From Balneola sp. EhC07 (GTDB lineage Bacteria; Bacteroidota; Rhodothermia; Balneolales; Balneolaceae): DNA of 64,000 bases. The stretch's first letter is position 1. Each line of letters starts with the position of its first letter. Positions 8,121 through 16,937 of the stretch are shown piece by piece. The notes under the pieces are model-generated. The model saw only the letters and a list, made by a program, of their open reading frames with translations, was not told the origin of the DNA and did not search any database. Both the position numbers and the translations under genes were made by a program. The stretch spans positions 1-64,000 of the forward strand of contig NZ_LXYG01000020.1 in NCBI RefSeq assembly GCF_001650905.1. The letters are read 5' to 3'.

Positions 8121-9569
8121 TCAATTTTGTAATTTTTTTGAAACCATTTCTGTAACTAATTTCGGGTTGGCTTTACCTCTAGATGCTTTCATAGCCTGTC
8201 CCACAAAAAAGCCCATCAATTGTTTTTTTCCTTCCTTATATCTTTGTACTTCATCCGGGTTATTCGCAATTATTTCATCAACAATTGGCTCTAAGAAACC
8301 CGAATCTGAAACTTGTATTAAATTCATCTCTTTTGCTAATTCTTCCGGAGATTTTTTATTGCCTAACATCGCATTAAAAATATCCTGCATAGCAGATGAA
8401 TTGATCTTGTCTTCCTCTTTAAGTTTTACCAATTCAGCTAAGCGTTCAGGGGTAACCGAAAACTCTCCGATATCGATACTCTGCTCATTCAAAACTCTCA
8501 AAACTTCACTCAAAACCATATTAGAAGCTGATTTTGGAGATTTTGTGAACGAAACAACTTCTTCAAAGTAATCTGCCAGATACCGACTCTCTGTCAAGGT
8601 AACCGCATCATTTTCGCTCATAGCATATTCTTCCATGAATCGCTTTTGACGTACATCAGCCAATTCCGGAAGCTCTTCTTTTATGTCAGCGAGCAATTCT
8701 TCAGTAACAATTACGGGTGGCAGATCCGGTTCCGGGAAATACCGATAGTCATGAGCTTCTTCTTTTGAGCGCATCACTCTGGTCTGATTTTTTGTAGTAT
8801 CCCATAATCTGGTTTGCTGAACTACTTCACCACCTTCTTCGATCAACTCGATCTGTCTGTAAATTTCAAACTCAATGGCTTTTTCAACATTCCGAAAAGA
8901 GTTCATATTCTTTAACTCAGTTCGGGTACCAAATTTTTCTCTTCCTCTTGGACGAACAGACACGTTTGCATCACAGCGCAAGCTTCCTTCTTCCATATTT
9001 CCATCACAGATCTCCAGATACTGTACGATTTGCTTGATCTTGGTCAAATAAGCGTATGCTTCCTGTGGAGTTCTTAAGTCCGGTTCTGAAACTATTTCTA
9101 TCAGCGGAGTACCTGCACGATTCAGATCCACTAATGTGTTATAAGGATCCTGATCATGTATTGACTTCCCTGCATCTTCTTCCATGTGAATGCGGGTAAT
9201 CCCGATTCTTTTATCATACTCATCCAGTTCAATATCAATAAAACCGTCGAAACAAATGGGAGTGTCGAATTGAGAGATCTGATATCCCTTTGGAAGATCG
9301 GGGTAGAAATAATTTTTTCGGGCAAAAATGGATTTCGGAGCAACGCTACAATCTGTTGCCAGTCCCATTTTAATGATATAGCGAACTAAGTTCTCATTAA
9401 TAACCGGTAACGTTCCGGGGTGTCCCAAGCAAAGTGGTGAAACCTGTGTATTCGGAGCTTCTCCATACTGTGCTGCAACCGGTGCAAAAGCTTTACTTTT
9501 GGTTAATAATTGTGCGTGTACCTCAAGGCCAATTACTGCCTCAAACCGTTCATGGGCAATTGTGCTCAT
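8121..9569 (-). CDS. gatB: Asp-tRNA(Asn)/Glu-tRNA(Gln) amidotransferase subunit B
   Basis: The 482-residue protein is the GatB subunit of the GatCAB complex, which amidates misacylated Glu-tRNA(Gln) or Asp-tRNA(Asn). It opens with FEAVIGLEVHAQL and has the conserved DLPKGYQISQ, HMEEDAGKS, DLNRAGTPLIEIVSEPD and MEEGSLRCDANVS blocks. The C-terminal YqeY-like tail ends GKANPKLVTEMV. Length is typical (about 475-485). It is the first gene of the long minus-strand run, with 163 bases to the divergent FG-GAP protein gene, so the run's promoter probably lies in 9570-9700. gatA and gatC are not in the window. Confidence 0.97.
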   Translation of the reverse strand: MSTIAHERFEAVIGLEVHAQLLTKSKAFAPVAAQYGEAPNTQVSPLCLGHPGTLPVINENLVRYIIKMGLATDCSVAPKSIFARKNYFYPDLPKGYQISQFDTPICFDGFIDIELDEYDKRIGITRIHMEEDAGKSIHDQDPYNTLVDLNRAGTPLIEIVSEPDLRTPQEAYAYLTKIKQIVQYLEICDGNMEEGSLRCDANVSVRPRGREKFGTRTELKNMNSFRNVEKAIEFEIYRQIELIEEGGEVVQQTRLWDTTKNQTRVMRSKEEAHDYRYFPEPDLPPVIVTEELLADIKEELPELADVRQKRFMEEYAMSENDAVTLTESRYLADYFEEVVSFTKSPKSASNMVLSEVLRVLNEQSIDIGEFSVTPERLAELVKLKEEDKINSSAMQDIFNAMLGNKKSPEELAKEMNLIQVSDSGFLEPIVDEIIANNPDEVQRYKEGKKQLMGFFVGQAMKASRGKANPKLVTEMVSKKLQN

Positions 9570-9732
9570 TTAGTCCTGTTTCAGAATCGTGATTTATGAA
9601 GGGTAAAGATATTAAAGTAAATACTTAGATAGTAAACTTAATATGCATTACTTGTGCTGTTTTAGTATGTTCTTTTAGAATAGTGGTTTGGTCATCATCT
9701 TCACTACGAATTTAATTTCAAAAAGGATAAGC

Positions 9733-11538
9733 ATGTCTGAAAAAGTGAAAATTTCAACAAAGAAATACTTCGCTGTATTTGCGGTAATATTCCTTGTAGC
9801 TAATAAAGCTTTTGCTTATCAGGAAGAAAACCCTGTAAGTCTCCAATCTTTTGTCATTGTAGACTCGCTTGCAATTTTAGAAAAAGTAATACCTCATGAT
9901 ATCAATCAAGACGGACATACTGACTTAGTTTTCCAGCAAATATTTAACAAAAATTCCCCGGGCGATAAAAAAATTGATATAAAGTATATAAAGGGAACTG
10001 AGAACGGTCTCGATTTTAATAATGCTTTCACTTTACGATCAGCTTCAGATATTTCTAACTTTTTCTTGTCAGATTGGAACAATGATGGTGATACAGATTT
10101 AATATTTACAAAGACCCGAAAAGAAGAAAATGGAAGTACTTATAATGATGTTATGGAGATACAATTGCTTTCAGGAACCAAAACACTTGAAACCATTTCA
10201 TTTCGGGTTCCTTATCAGATCTATCTTGGGAATGCATCAAAAGCAAAGGAGCTCAAAAACTTAAAAGACATGGATCTGGATGGTTTTCCTGACATGGTTT
10301 TAATTGGGTTTAGCCACGTTACAATTGGGTGGAATAATAAGGGAGGCGAACCGGAATTTGATGAAATAACAAACTTTGGTTTTAATACTTATTCCTCAAA
10401 AATACTCGACTATAATCAGGACGGCTATCCTGATTTCATAAATGATGATCAATATTGGAAAGAACCTGTTGTGCATCAGAATAATAGGAACAGAACGTTC
10501 ACAAGAAAATCAATAAATCTTCCAAAATGGTCTTTTTCTGATGAGTCTTCTCTTTACTGGAATTTTGAACCATTATGGCTGAATGAAGATAAATTTCCTG
10601 ATCTTATGGTTCAAAAAACCAATCAAGGTTTAACGAATGCAACTTATATTATTTATGAATTTGAGGAAAGCAGCAACTCATTTGTAGAAGCAGATTATCA
10701 AATTAAGTCTGAAGATCTGGGCTTACTTAAAGCCTTCCATTTCAATAATGATGGATTAACCGACTTTATCGAGATAAGAGAAGGAGGGCTTAGGTTAAGG
10801 GTCAGTAATCAAAATAGCGAATACAATACGTACCAATTAAATTTTGAAACCAGATACGGAATAAAGAATATTTTCAAGTTTGATGGTGATGGTGATGGTG
10901 ATTTGGAAGTATTCTTTTCGTTCAATAATGGAAATCTTCTTTATCAAGCTTCAAATGAATTGCTTTTAAATAATGAGCGACCCAGTTCAGTTTCATTCAA
11001 TTATATTTATGAACAAGAAAATTCTCTCGCTACCTCATGGGCTCCAAGTAGTGATATAGAGTCATCAGAAGGACATATTGAATATTTGATATCAGTAATT
11101 TCTGAAAAAGATTCTATCTCTATTAATACCAACTCTACTTATTTAAATATTCTAAACTTACCTAAAGGCACTTATCAAGTTAATGTAAAAGCCTTAGATC
11201 CATTGGGGTTATACTCAGAAAGTGCAGTTTCTGAACCACTTGTAATCACTTCAAATCTTCAAGAATCTTTACCTTTCAAGTTTAACCTTTATCAAAACTA
11301 TCCGAATCCCTTTAATCCCACTACAACGATTCAGTTTGAATTAGATAAATCTACTTTTACAAAACTTGTGGTATATGATGTACTTGGAAGAAAAGTTCAG
11401 GAATTAGTGAATGAAATTCGTCCGGCAGGTCCCAACACTATTGAGTTCAATGCCACCAATTTAGCCAGTGGAGTATACTTATACAGATTGGAAGCGAATG
11501 GAGTTGTGCAAACTAAAAGACTCACGCTGATCAAATGA
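9733..11538 (+). CDS. Secreted FG-GAP/VCBS-repeat protein with type IX sorting domain
   Basis: I start at the ATG at 9733, which has an AAAGGA ribosome site 5 bases upstream, rather than the TTG at 9688. A signal peptide ends near AFAYQ. Six calcium-loop-like repeats follow, including INQDGHTDL, WNNDGDTDL, MDLDGFPDM, YNQDGYPDF, FNNDGLTDF and GDGDGDLEV, spread over about 50-410; these suit an integrin-alpha-like propeller. A fibronectin-III-like region (about 430-510) precedes the sorting domain, which starts at NYPNPFNP and ends TLIK. The protein should be exported by Sec and then by type IX secretion to the surface or medium. It overlaps the next gene by 4 bases, and only its last 85 residues resemble the three genes downstream. 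Confidence 0.85.
   Translation: MSEKVKISTKKYFAVFAVIFLVANKAFAYQEENPVSLQSFVIVDSLAILEKVIPHDINQDGHTDLVFQQIFNKNSPGDKKIDIKYIKGTENGLDFNNAFTLRSASDISNFFLSDWNNDGDTDLIFTKTRKEENGSTYNDVMEIQLLSGTKTLETISFRVPYQIYLGNASKAKELKNLKDMDLDGFPDMVLIGFSHVTIGWNNKGGEPEFDEITNFGFNTYSSKILDYNQDGYPDFINDDQYWKEPVVHQNNRNRTFTRKSINLPKWSFSDESSLYWNFEPLWLNEDKFPDLMVQKTNQGLTNATYIIYEFEESSNSFVEADYQIKSEDLGLLKAFHFNNDGLTDFIEIREGGLRLRVSNQNSEYNTYQLNFETRYGIKNIFKFDGDGDGDLEVFFSFNNGNLLYQASNELLLNNERPSSVSFNYIYEQENSLATSWAPSSDIESSEGHIEYLISVISEKDSISINTNSTYLNILNLPKGTYQVNVKALDPLGLYSESAVSEPLVITSNLQESLPFKFNLYQNYPNPFNPTTTIQFELDKSTFTKLVVYDVLGRKVQELVNEIRPAGPNTIEFNATNLASGVYLYRLEANGVVQTKRLTLIK
10882..10902 (+). repeat. GATGGT hexanucleotide tandem repeat inside an FG-GAP blade
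   Basis: Three GATGGT units plus GAT encode an Asp-Gly run that overlaps a calcium-loop-like motif. Because the unit is six bases, slippage would change the number of DG pairs without breaking the frame. Confidence 0.6.
11280..11538 (+). repeat. Sorting-domain module, copy in FG-GAP gene
   Basis: This stretch codes for the type A sorting domain starting near NLYQNYPNPFNP. It resembles the three downstream copies from NYPNPF onward but lacks the preceding ENGQPTSIKQ linker. It is the most diverged of the four, with KLVVYDVLGRKVQ where the others have KLTVFDVLGRKVR. Confidence 0.75.
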
Positions 11539-12914
11539 AGAGGCTTTATTTTATAATACTTTTCTGTTTGTTTGGCTCATCAATTTCAGCTCAGGAACGC
11601 TATTTTCATGAATTAAAAGGGTTTGAAGATTCTACCGATACAACTCAACTGTTCTTTCAGATTCATGAAACTCCCGAAGAAGGAGAGCAGTTCAATTACC
11701 GATATGATCATATCTATCACTTTGATGTTGTAACTAACACTTATTACAAGCTCTTCAATAATTATTATGAAGAATGGACTATTCCGGGAATGTACACGGC
11801 AAGTTATACCACCGACTACCATTTTTTTGATAGTGATCCTTCTAAGTGGATAAGGATGACTACAAATGGAGAAGGCTCTGCCCCTTCGTTTCATGATCAT
11901 AGAAATGCCGGCTTTGGGTTTCCTTTTCCAATTATTATTAAAGCTCAGATGAATAATGAATTTTATTACGCTGCTAATAAATTTTTACTGAGTATCGCAA
12001 ATGATTCGCTTTACTATATCACAGACGACTTTACTGTACCATTCTCACCCGATAGTTCAAAGTGGCCTTATTTTGATGACGATGATTCAGGTTATGATGA
12101 GATGATTAGCTACTTCGACAGTACTCATTTCGATTATAGTCTTTTGGATATTCATCCGAATAATGATTCTCTTTATTTCGGAATTGATGGGAATGGACAT
12201 CTATTCAGAAGCGAAAAATATTCTTCTGATTTTGAACTAGCTGACTCTTCTATGTTTTTTTCAGCCTTATTTTTTGATCAAAATCCGAGCTATATATATG
12301 GCAGGAATGCAAATATGCTAAGAATTTCGAATAATGGTGGCATTCAAGGCTCATGGGATAAAATTACATTACCTGAAAACCTAAACAAATTACTTTTTGT
12401 CTCTACAGATACTTCAATCTCTGGTAGTTTGTTCATTTCCGATTCCGCTTCTGTCTACCACTCTTCTGATTATGGGAACAGTTTCGAAATGCTTCTGGAA
12501 TTCGATTCTCAAATTACCGGACTCTACAAAAAGCCAGATTCGGATATTTTATATGTATTGACACGAACGGATCTTTACAAGGTAGAAAACGGTCAACCAA
12601 CTTCCATCAAACAAGTTCCGGTTAGTAATGAAGAATCTCCTGAAATCCCGAATGCGGTTTCTCTAAAACAAAACTATCCGAATCCTTTTAATCCAACCAC
12701 TACAATAGAATACGAACTAGATAAAACTACATTTACCAAACTGACCGTGTTCGATGTACTTGGAAGAAAAGTTCGGGAATTGGTAAATGAAATTCGTCCG
12801 GCAGGAACCAACACCGTTGAATTTAAAGCCACCAATTTAGCTAGCGGCGTATATCTGTACAGATTGGAAGCAAACGGCGTTGTTCAAACTAAAAGACTCA
12901 CGCTGATCAAATGA
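11535..12914 (+). CDS. Secreted propeller protein with type IX sorting domain (tandem copy 1)
   Basis: The 459-residue protein has a signal peptide ending SISAQ, then the family-specific opening HELKGFEDSTDTTQLF. The middle is rich in Asp, Tyr and Phe and ends with a BNR/Asp-box-like SSDYGNSF blade near 312-319. From residue 327 (ITGLY) to the end it shares a 133-residue module with the next two genes. That module contains ENGQPTSIKQVPVS, then the sorting domain from NYPNPFNP to LTLIK. The start ATG overlaps the previous stop (ATGA), as it does with the next gene. The family was not recognised beyond the sorting domain. The likely fate is extracellular, via type IX secretion. Confidence 0.75.
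   Translation: MKRLYFIILFCLFGSSISAQERYFHELKGFEDSTDTTQLFFQIHETPEEGEQFNYRYDHIYHFDVVTNTYYKLFNNYYEEWTIPGMYTASYTTDYHFFDSDPSKWIRMTTNGEGSAPSFHDHRNAGFGFPFPIIIKAQMNNEFYYAANKFLLSIANDSLYYITDDFTVPFSPDSSKWPYFDDDDSGYDEMISYFDSTHFDYSLLDIHPNNDSLYFGIDGNGHLFRSEKYSSDFELADSSMFFSALFFDQNPSYIYGRNANMLRISNNGGIQGSWDKITLPENLNKLLFVSTDTSISGSLFISDSASVYHSSDYGNSFEMLLEFDSQITGLYKKPDSDILYVLTRTDLYKVENGQPTSIKQVPVSNEESPEIPNAVSLKQNYPNPFNPTTTIEYELDKTTFTKLTVFDVLGRKVRELVNEIRPAGTNTVEFKATNLASGVYLYRLEANGVVQTKRLTLIK
12513..12914 (+). repeat. Shared 402-bp 3' module, copy 1
   Basis: This is one of three in-frame modules of identical length (402 bp including the stop) ending the tandem secreted-protein genes. It codes for the last propeller strand, the GQPTSIKQVPVS linker and the sorting domain. 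Confidence 0.85.
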
Positions 12915-14377
12915 AAAGGCTTCTTTTCACCATATCGTTTGTGTTTTTCAGCTTTCCATTGATTGCACAAGAATCAAACCCCAATTTCTTCCATGATCTA
13001 AGTGGTTTTGAGGATTCCACGGGAACAACACAATTATTTTATCGACTGTATGAACCTAAAAATAGAATATGTTCTTATCAGGAAGACGGCCAAACTTATA
13101 CAACTAACATAAACCCATACAAAAATCACATTTATCATTTAAACACCGAACTTAATTCAGATTCAGTTATTCTAAGAGATTACGTTCAACTGTCTGCCTT
13201 TTGTCAGGAAGTACCATATAAAATCGAGTCTTATATTTTCGTCGATAATAAGGTCACTAAACCGGTAGCTATCTATGAATCTATTTATGGTTTGAGTGGC
13301 AATGCTACTTTAGAAACTTATGACGAAAACATTTTCCAAATCGGAATTGCCAACCCGCTTGGTTTAAGTTATCAAAAAAGTACAAACAGTCTGATTGTTA
13401 CATCTCCTATTTACGAAATATTAATAAAGGCTGTTTCTGGATATGACGCTACTCTCAAAAAAACCTACCGATTTCCTCTAAACCAAGACAGTTTATGGAA
13501 TGAAAAAAGTTACTATGATGATTATCCGGATTCACTCTTAATTGACTTCTCTGTTCTTGGAATTGTTGATTATGATGATGAAATCTTTATCGGATTTAAA
13601 GATTCAAGTCTAGTATTGTCTTATGATTCAGGAGATACTTCCGAGGTAATCATTGATAATTTTTTTGAAAAATATTCCATGCTTGATGTTTCATTTGAGC
13701 CACTAATTATACCACCCTCAAAGGTTTTTTACCTTAGGAATAAGGCAAATTATATTGGAAATGGTATTACTTCCGACATCATTAGAGTTAAAAGATTTGT
13801 AATTTTTGATGGTTATGTCTGGGAAGATGATGAGTTATTGGAAAATTCTGAAAACAAAAGAATATCTATAGACTACTCAAACCCTGATCATCTATATTTA
13901 TCTGATACTACAAAAGTTTTCTTCTCTGAAGATTACGGCGAAAACAGGCAGGAAATTCTGGAATTTGAGGCAGAAGTAACCGGTCTCTACAAAAAACCAG
14001 ATTCGGATATTTTGTATGTGCTTACTAAAACTGATCTGTACAAAGTTGAAAACGGTCAACCTACCTCCATCAAACAAGTTCCGGTGAGTAATGAAGATAC
14101 TCCTGAAATCCCGAATGCGGTTTCTCTAAAACAAAATTACCCGAACCCATTTAATCCAACGACAACTATTCAATTTGAATTGGATAAATCCACCTTCGCC
14201 AAGCTAACTGTATTTGATGTGCTTGGCAGGAAAGTACGGGAATTGGTGAATGAAATTCGACCGGCCGGAACCAACACCATTGAATTCAACGCCACCAATT
14301 TAGCCAGTGGGGTTTATCTGTACAGATTGGAAGCAAACGGCGTAGTTCAAACTAAAAGACTCACGCTTATTAAGTAA
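12911..14377 (+). CDS. Secreted propeller protein with type IX sorting domain (tandem copy 2)
   Basis: The 488-residue paralogue has a signal peptide (FPLIAQ), then HDLSGFEDSTGTTQLF, matching its neighbours' opening. The middle is strongly diverged and holds several Asp-Ser-Leu strands such as GFKDSSLVLSYDSGD. An Asp-box-like SEDYGENRQ lies near 345, followed by the shared module from residue 356 (VTGLYKKPDSD) to LTLIK. About ten residues differ from copy 1 in this module, whereas the middle regions align poorly by eye. A 4-base overlap with copy 1 suggests coupled translation. Function is unknown; extracellular localisation is inferred from the sorting domain. Confidence 0.75.
   Translation: MKRLLFTISFVFFSFPLIAQESNPNFFHDLSGFEDSTGTTQLFYRLYEPKNRICSYQEDGQTYTTNINPYKNHIYHLNTELNSDSVILRDYVQLSAFCQEVPYKIESYIFVDNKVTKPVAIYESIYGLSGNATLETYDENIFQIGIANPLGLSYQKSTNSLIVTSPIYEILIKAVSGYDATLKKTYRFPLNQDSLWNEKSYYDDYPDSLLIDFSVLGIVDYDDEIFIGFKDSSLVLSYDSGDTSEVIIDNFFEKYSMLDVSFEPLIIPPSKVFYLRNKANYIGNGITSDIIRVKRFVIFDGYVWEDDELLENSENKRISIDYSNPDHLYLSDTTKVFFSEDYGENRQEILEFEAEVTGLYKKPDSDILYVLTKTDLYKVENGQPTSIKQVPVSNEDTPEIPNAVSLKQNYPNPFNPTTTIQFELDKSTFAKLTVFDVLGRKVRELVNEIRPAGTNTIEFNATNLASGVYLYRLEANGVVQTKRLTLIK
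13976..14377 (+). repeat. Shared 402-bp 3' module, copy 2
   Basis: The same length and frame as copies 1 and 3. The part coding for the VPVSNE..PEIPNAVSLKQ linker is nearly identical in DNA to the other copies, while flanking parts differ at many silent positions. Confidence 0.85.
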
Positions 14378-14379
14378 CT

Positions 14380-15816
14380 ATGAAAACTTTCAAGCTAGTT
14401 ATTTCTTTGATATTTATGCTTCACCTGACAACCTTGGATAGCTATACTCAGGAAGTAACTTATAATAACCTGAAAGGTTTTGAAGATTATTCCTCAAACT
14501 CACAGCTGTATTATGTGAAAAGACATACTACTCCTTGTGATAATGGAATAGAACTAGTTAGAGAATCAAATATTTACCATTTCGATACTTCAAATTCTTC
14601 AGATTCATTACGATTTAGAGGAACAAGCAGACAAAATAATTATGAAAACTGCTATAATATTGGATATAAGGATTTGACAGATTTTCATATTGGAAAAGCT
14701 GATTCAAATTTTGTAATCAATTTTAAATTCGGAACACATAAATATTCAAGTAATGAAATATACGGATCACTAAGGATGTTTGACCCGGGTCTATTAATTA
14801 ACTTTATCAGACATCCATATTTACGCGATAAACTCTTAATAGAATATTTAAGCTATTCAGCAGGGGAAGGAAATAAAACCAATGAGCTTTTTTTCAATTA
14901 TGAAGATGATGAGAATCCAGCTGATACCTTATATTTTTCTTCCAGTTTAGGATATAGATTTTTAGAACCATCCATCCAACGCTCTGATAGTACTATTTTT
15001 ATACTTGAGTCCGATTCCTTGTTTTTAACTAAAGACCTTAACAAAGCTACATCGCTTAGTTTACCAAATGTCATTAATTTTATAGATTCTTCAAATGATT
15101 CATTGAGCATTTACGGTGACTCTCATTTAAATATCTATCATACTAAAAATTCTGACCTCTTTTATTGGTTTGTTGATCTTAAAGATTCCCAAAATGATTC
15201 GGTTCAAACTTACTTACTGAAAAATTCTGCTAAAGGGGAAATTGATAACTGGGAAGTTTCTTCACTCTTTACAGATATTGAAGACGCCTCCTTGAATACC
15301 AGTTATTATGCTGTTTCTTCAGATTCAGTACTTTTTGCATCTGTGGGAACCAAATTATTTCAGTCGGTAAATGCCGGAAACAGTTTTAATTCTTTCATTA
15401 CTTTCGATCATACTATTACCGGTTTATATGCTAAACCTGATTCTGATATCCTTTATGTATTAACCAAAAAAGCACTTTTTAAAATTGAAAACGGACAACC
15501 TACTTCCATCAAACAAGTTCCTGTTAGTAATGAAGAATCTCCTGAAATCCCGAATGCGGTTTCTCTAAAACAAAATTATCCGAATCCCTTTAATCCAACC
15601 ACTACTATTGAATTCGAACTGGACAAATCCACTTTCACCAAATTAACAGTGTTTGATGTGCTAGGCAGAAAAGTCCGGGAATTGGTGAATGAAATTCGTC
15701 CGGCCGGAACCAACACCATTGAATTTAACGCCACCAATTTAGCCAGTGGCGTGTATCTATACCGATTGGAAGCAAATGGAGTTGTGCAAACAAAGCGATT
15801 AACATTGATCAAGTAA
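14380..15816 (+). CDS. Secreted propeller protein with type IX sorting domain (tandem copy 3)
   Basis: The 478-residue paralogue starts 2 bases after copy 2 and has a signal peptide ending near SYTQE. The family opening appears as NNLKGFEDYSSNSQLY. The middle region is again unlike its neighbours. The last Asp-box position is degenerate (SVNAGNSFNSF), followed by the shared 133-residue module from ITGLYAKPDSD to LTLIK. In this copy the pre-sorting segment has diverged a little more (KKALFKIENG). It ends the plus-strand operon; an AT-only hairpin at 15820-15853 separates it from aguA on the other strand. Confidence 0.75.
   Translation: MKTFKLVISLIFMLHLTTLDSYTQEVTYNNLKGFEDYSSNSQLYYVKRHTTPCDNGIELVRESNIYHFDTSNSSDSLRFRGTSRQNNYENCYNIGYKDLTDFHIGKADSNFVINFKFGTHKYSSNEIYGSLRMFDPGLLINFIRHPYLRDKLLIEYLSYSAGEGNKTNELFFNYEDDENPADTLYFSSSLGYRFLEPSIQRSDSTIFILESDSLFLTKDLNKATSLSLPNVINFIDSSNDSLSIYGDSHLNIYHTKNSDLFYWFVDLKDSQNDSVQTYLLKNSAKGEIDNWEVSSLFTDIEDASLNTSYYAVSSDSVLFASVGTKLFQSVNAGNSFNSFITFDHTITGLYAKPDSDILYVLTKKALFKIENGQPTSIKQVPVSNEESPEIPNAVSLKQNYPNPFNPTTTIEFELDKSTFTKLTVFDVLGRKVRELVNEIRPAGTNTIEFNATNLASGVYLYRLEANGVVQTKRLTLIK
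15415..15816 (+). repeat. Shared 402-bp 3' module, copy 3
   Basis: The same length and frame as copies 1 and 2, with a linker stretch almost identical in DNA to copy 1 and a slightly more diverged beginning (AKPDSD, KKALFKIENG). Confidence 0.85.
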
Positions 15817-15819
15817 TTC

Positions 15820-15853
15820 AATATTGAATATTCATTGTTGGATATTCAATATT
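15820..15853. terminator. AT-only 12-bp hairpin between convergent genes
   Basis: AATATTGAATAT pairs perfectly with ATATTCAATATT around a 10-base loop and overlaps the aguA stop codon. With no G/C clamp it is a weak terminator at best. It shares the TATTCAATATTCA core with the repeat family at 59.3-59.6 kb, so it may be a relic of that element. Confidence 0.45.
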
Positions 15854-16907
15854 CATCTGTTCCATAAAGCTGCTGAGTGATACAATGAATACTCCCCTGT
15901 CCCCAAACCAGATCAGCACATTCAATTCCGATGATTTCTCTATCAGCAAAATACTTTTTAAATAGATCCAGCGCTTGCTGGTCATACCGTTCATCATACA
16001 GAGGAACTAACACACATCCGTTTCCCACATAAAAATTAGCGTAGCTTGCCGGTACAAATTCTGAGCCGTCTACCGTGGTTCCTTCAATTTTGGTTTTGGG
16101 AAGAGGCAGTGTCTCTATATTCAATTTACCACCGCTCTTTAATGTAGCAGTTTGAAGGATCTCCAGATTTTTATGAAGAGCTTTGTAATTGACATCATCT
16201 TCATCTTCACAAACCATTGTTAGCACAGTTTCCTCATTCAGGAATCTAGTCAGATCATCAATATGACCATCGGTATCGTCACCAGCTAATCCTGATTTGA
16301 GCCAAATAATATTTTCTGCACCTAAATAGCTCTTAAGATTTTGTTCGATTTCATCCTTAGTCAATTTGGGATTTCTATTCGAATTCAGAAGTACCGACTC
16401 TGTAGTCAGTAAATCCCCAACTCCGTTCACATCAATGGAACCGCCTTCTAAAACCATCTTTGTGGATAATCTTTTAATCCCAAAAAGCTCAGAAATGAAT
16501 TCAGGAATATTATTGTCGGAATCCCAGGGCGGATATTTTTCTCCCCAAGCATTGTATTCCCAGTCTGTAATTACAAAGCTGTTTCCATCTTTCACAAAGA
16601 TCGGTCCGCAATCCCTTGCCCAAACATCGTTTACCGGATACACTTTGATGAGAACTTGTTTAGCATCAACTCCTTCAACTTTAAAAAGCTTTAAAACCCT
16701 ACTTAGTACTTCGTTATTTTCTACTAAAAGTAAAATTTGTTCGAACTCAGAAAGGCTTTTTATGATATCAAGATATACTCTTTCAACTCTTTGAAGTCTC
16801 TCGTCAGGCCAGGTCTCTTTATTTGATGGCCAATGAAGCAAAGTTGCAGAATGCTTTTCCCATTCAGCAGGCATTAAAAGGTTATTCAAATTCTGTTCGA
16901 TATTCAT
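15846..16907 (-). CDS. aguA: Agmatine deiminase
   Basis: The 353-residue protein belongs to the agmatine/peptidyl-arginine deiminase family (guanidino-group-modifying fold) and converts agmatine to N-carbamoylputrescine. Visible family motifs are MPAEWEKHSATLLHWP near the N-terminus, VWARDCGPIFV near 92-102, LEGGSIDVNG near 153-162, DDTDGHIDD near 214 and the catalytic cysteine C342 in WGQGSIHCITQQ. It lies 30 bases downstream of the N-carbamoylputrescine amidase gene on the same strand, which makes the agmatine rather than peptidyl-arginine assignment firm. The pair supplies putrescine. Confidence 0.93.
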   Translation of the reverse strand: MNIEQNLNNLLMPAEWEKHSATLLHWPSNKETWPDERLQRVERVYLDIIKSLSEFEQILLLVENNEVLSRVLKLFKVEGVDAKQVLIKVYPVNDVWARDCGPIFVKDGNSFVITDWEYNAWGEKYPPWDSDNNIPEFISELFGIKRLSTKMVLEGGSIDVNGVGDLLTTESVLLNSNRNPKLTKDEIEQNLKSYLGAENIIWLKSGLAGDDTDGHIDDLTRFLNEETVLTMVCEDEDDVNYKALHKNLEILQTATLKSGGKLNIETLPLPKTKIEGTTVDGSEFVPASYANFYVGNGCVLVPLYDERYDQQALDLFKKYFADREIIGIECADLVWGQGSIHCITQQLYGTDEY

Positions 16908-16934
16908 GATTCCTTGTTCACTATTCGATATTTA
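16901..16934. repeat. Copy of dispersed ATTCCTTGTTCA intergenic repeat
   Basis: The 34-bp stretch from TATTCATGATTCC through TATTCGATATTTA matches the start of the two repeats at 59274 and 59531 at about 31 of 34 positions. It overlaps the aguA start codon and fills the aguB-aguA gap, so it may contribute to the aguA ribosome-binding region. Confidence 0.6.
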
Positions 16935-16937
16935 AAA

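Noticed and set aside
8167-8571. 134-residue plus-strand frame inside gatB
   Set aside because: It lies wholly within a well-conserved enzyme gene on the other strand and resembles no known protein.
9688-9732. Upstream TTG start for the FG-GAP protein
   Set aside because: The ATG at 9733 has a better ribosome site and a proper signal peptide; the extra 15 residues look random.
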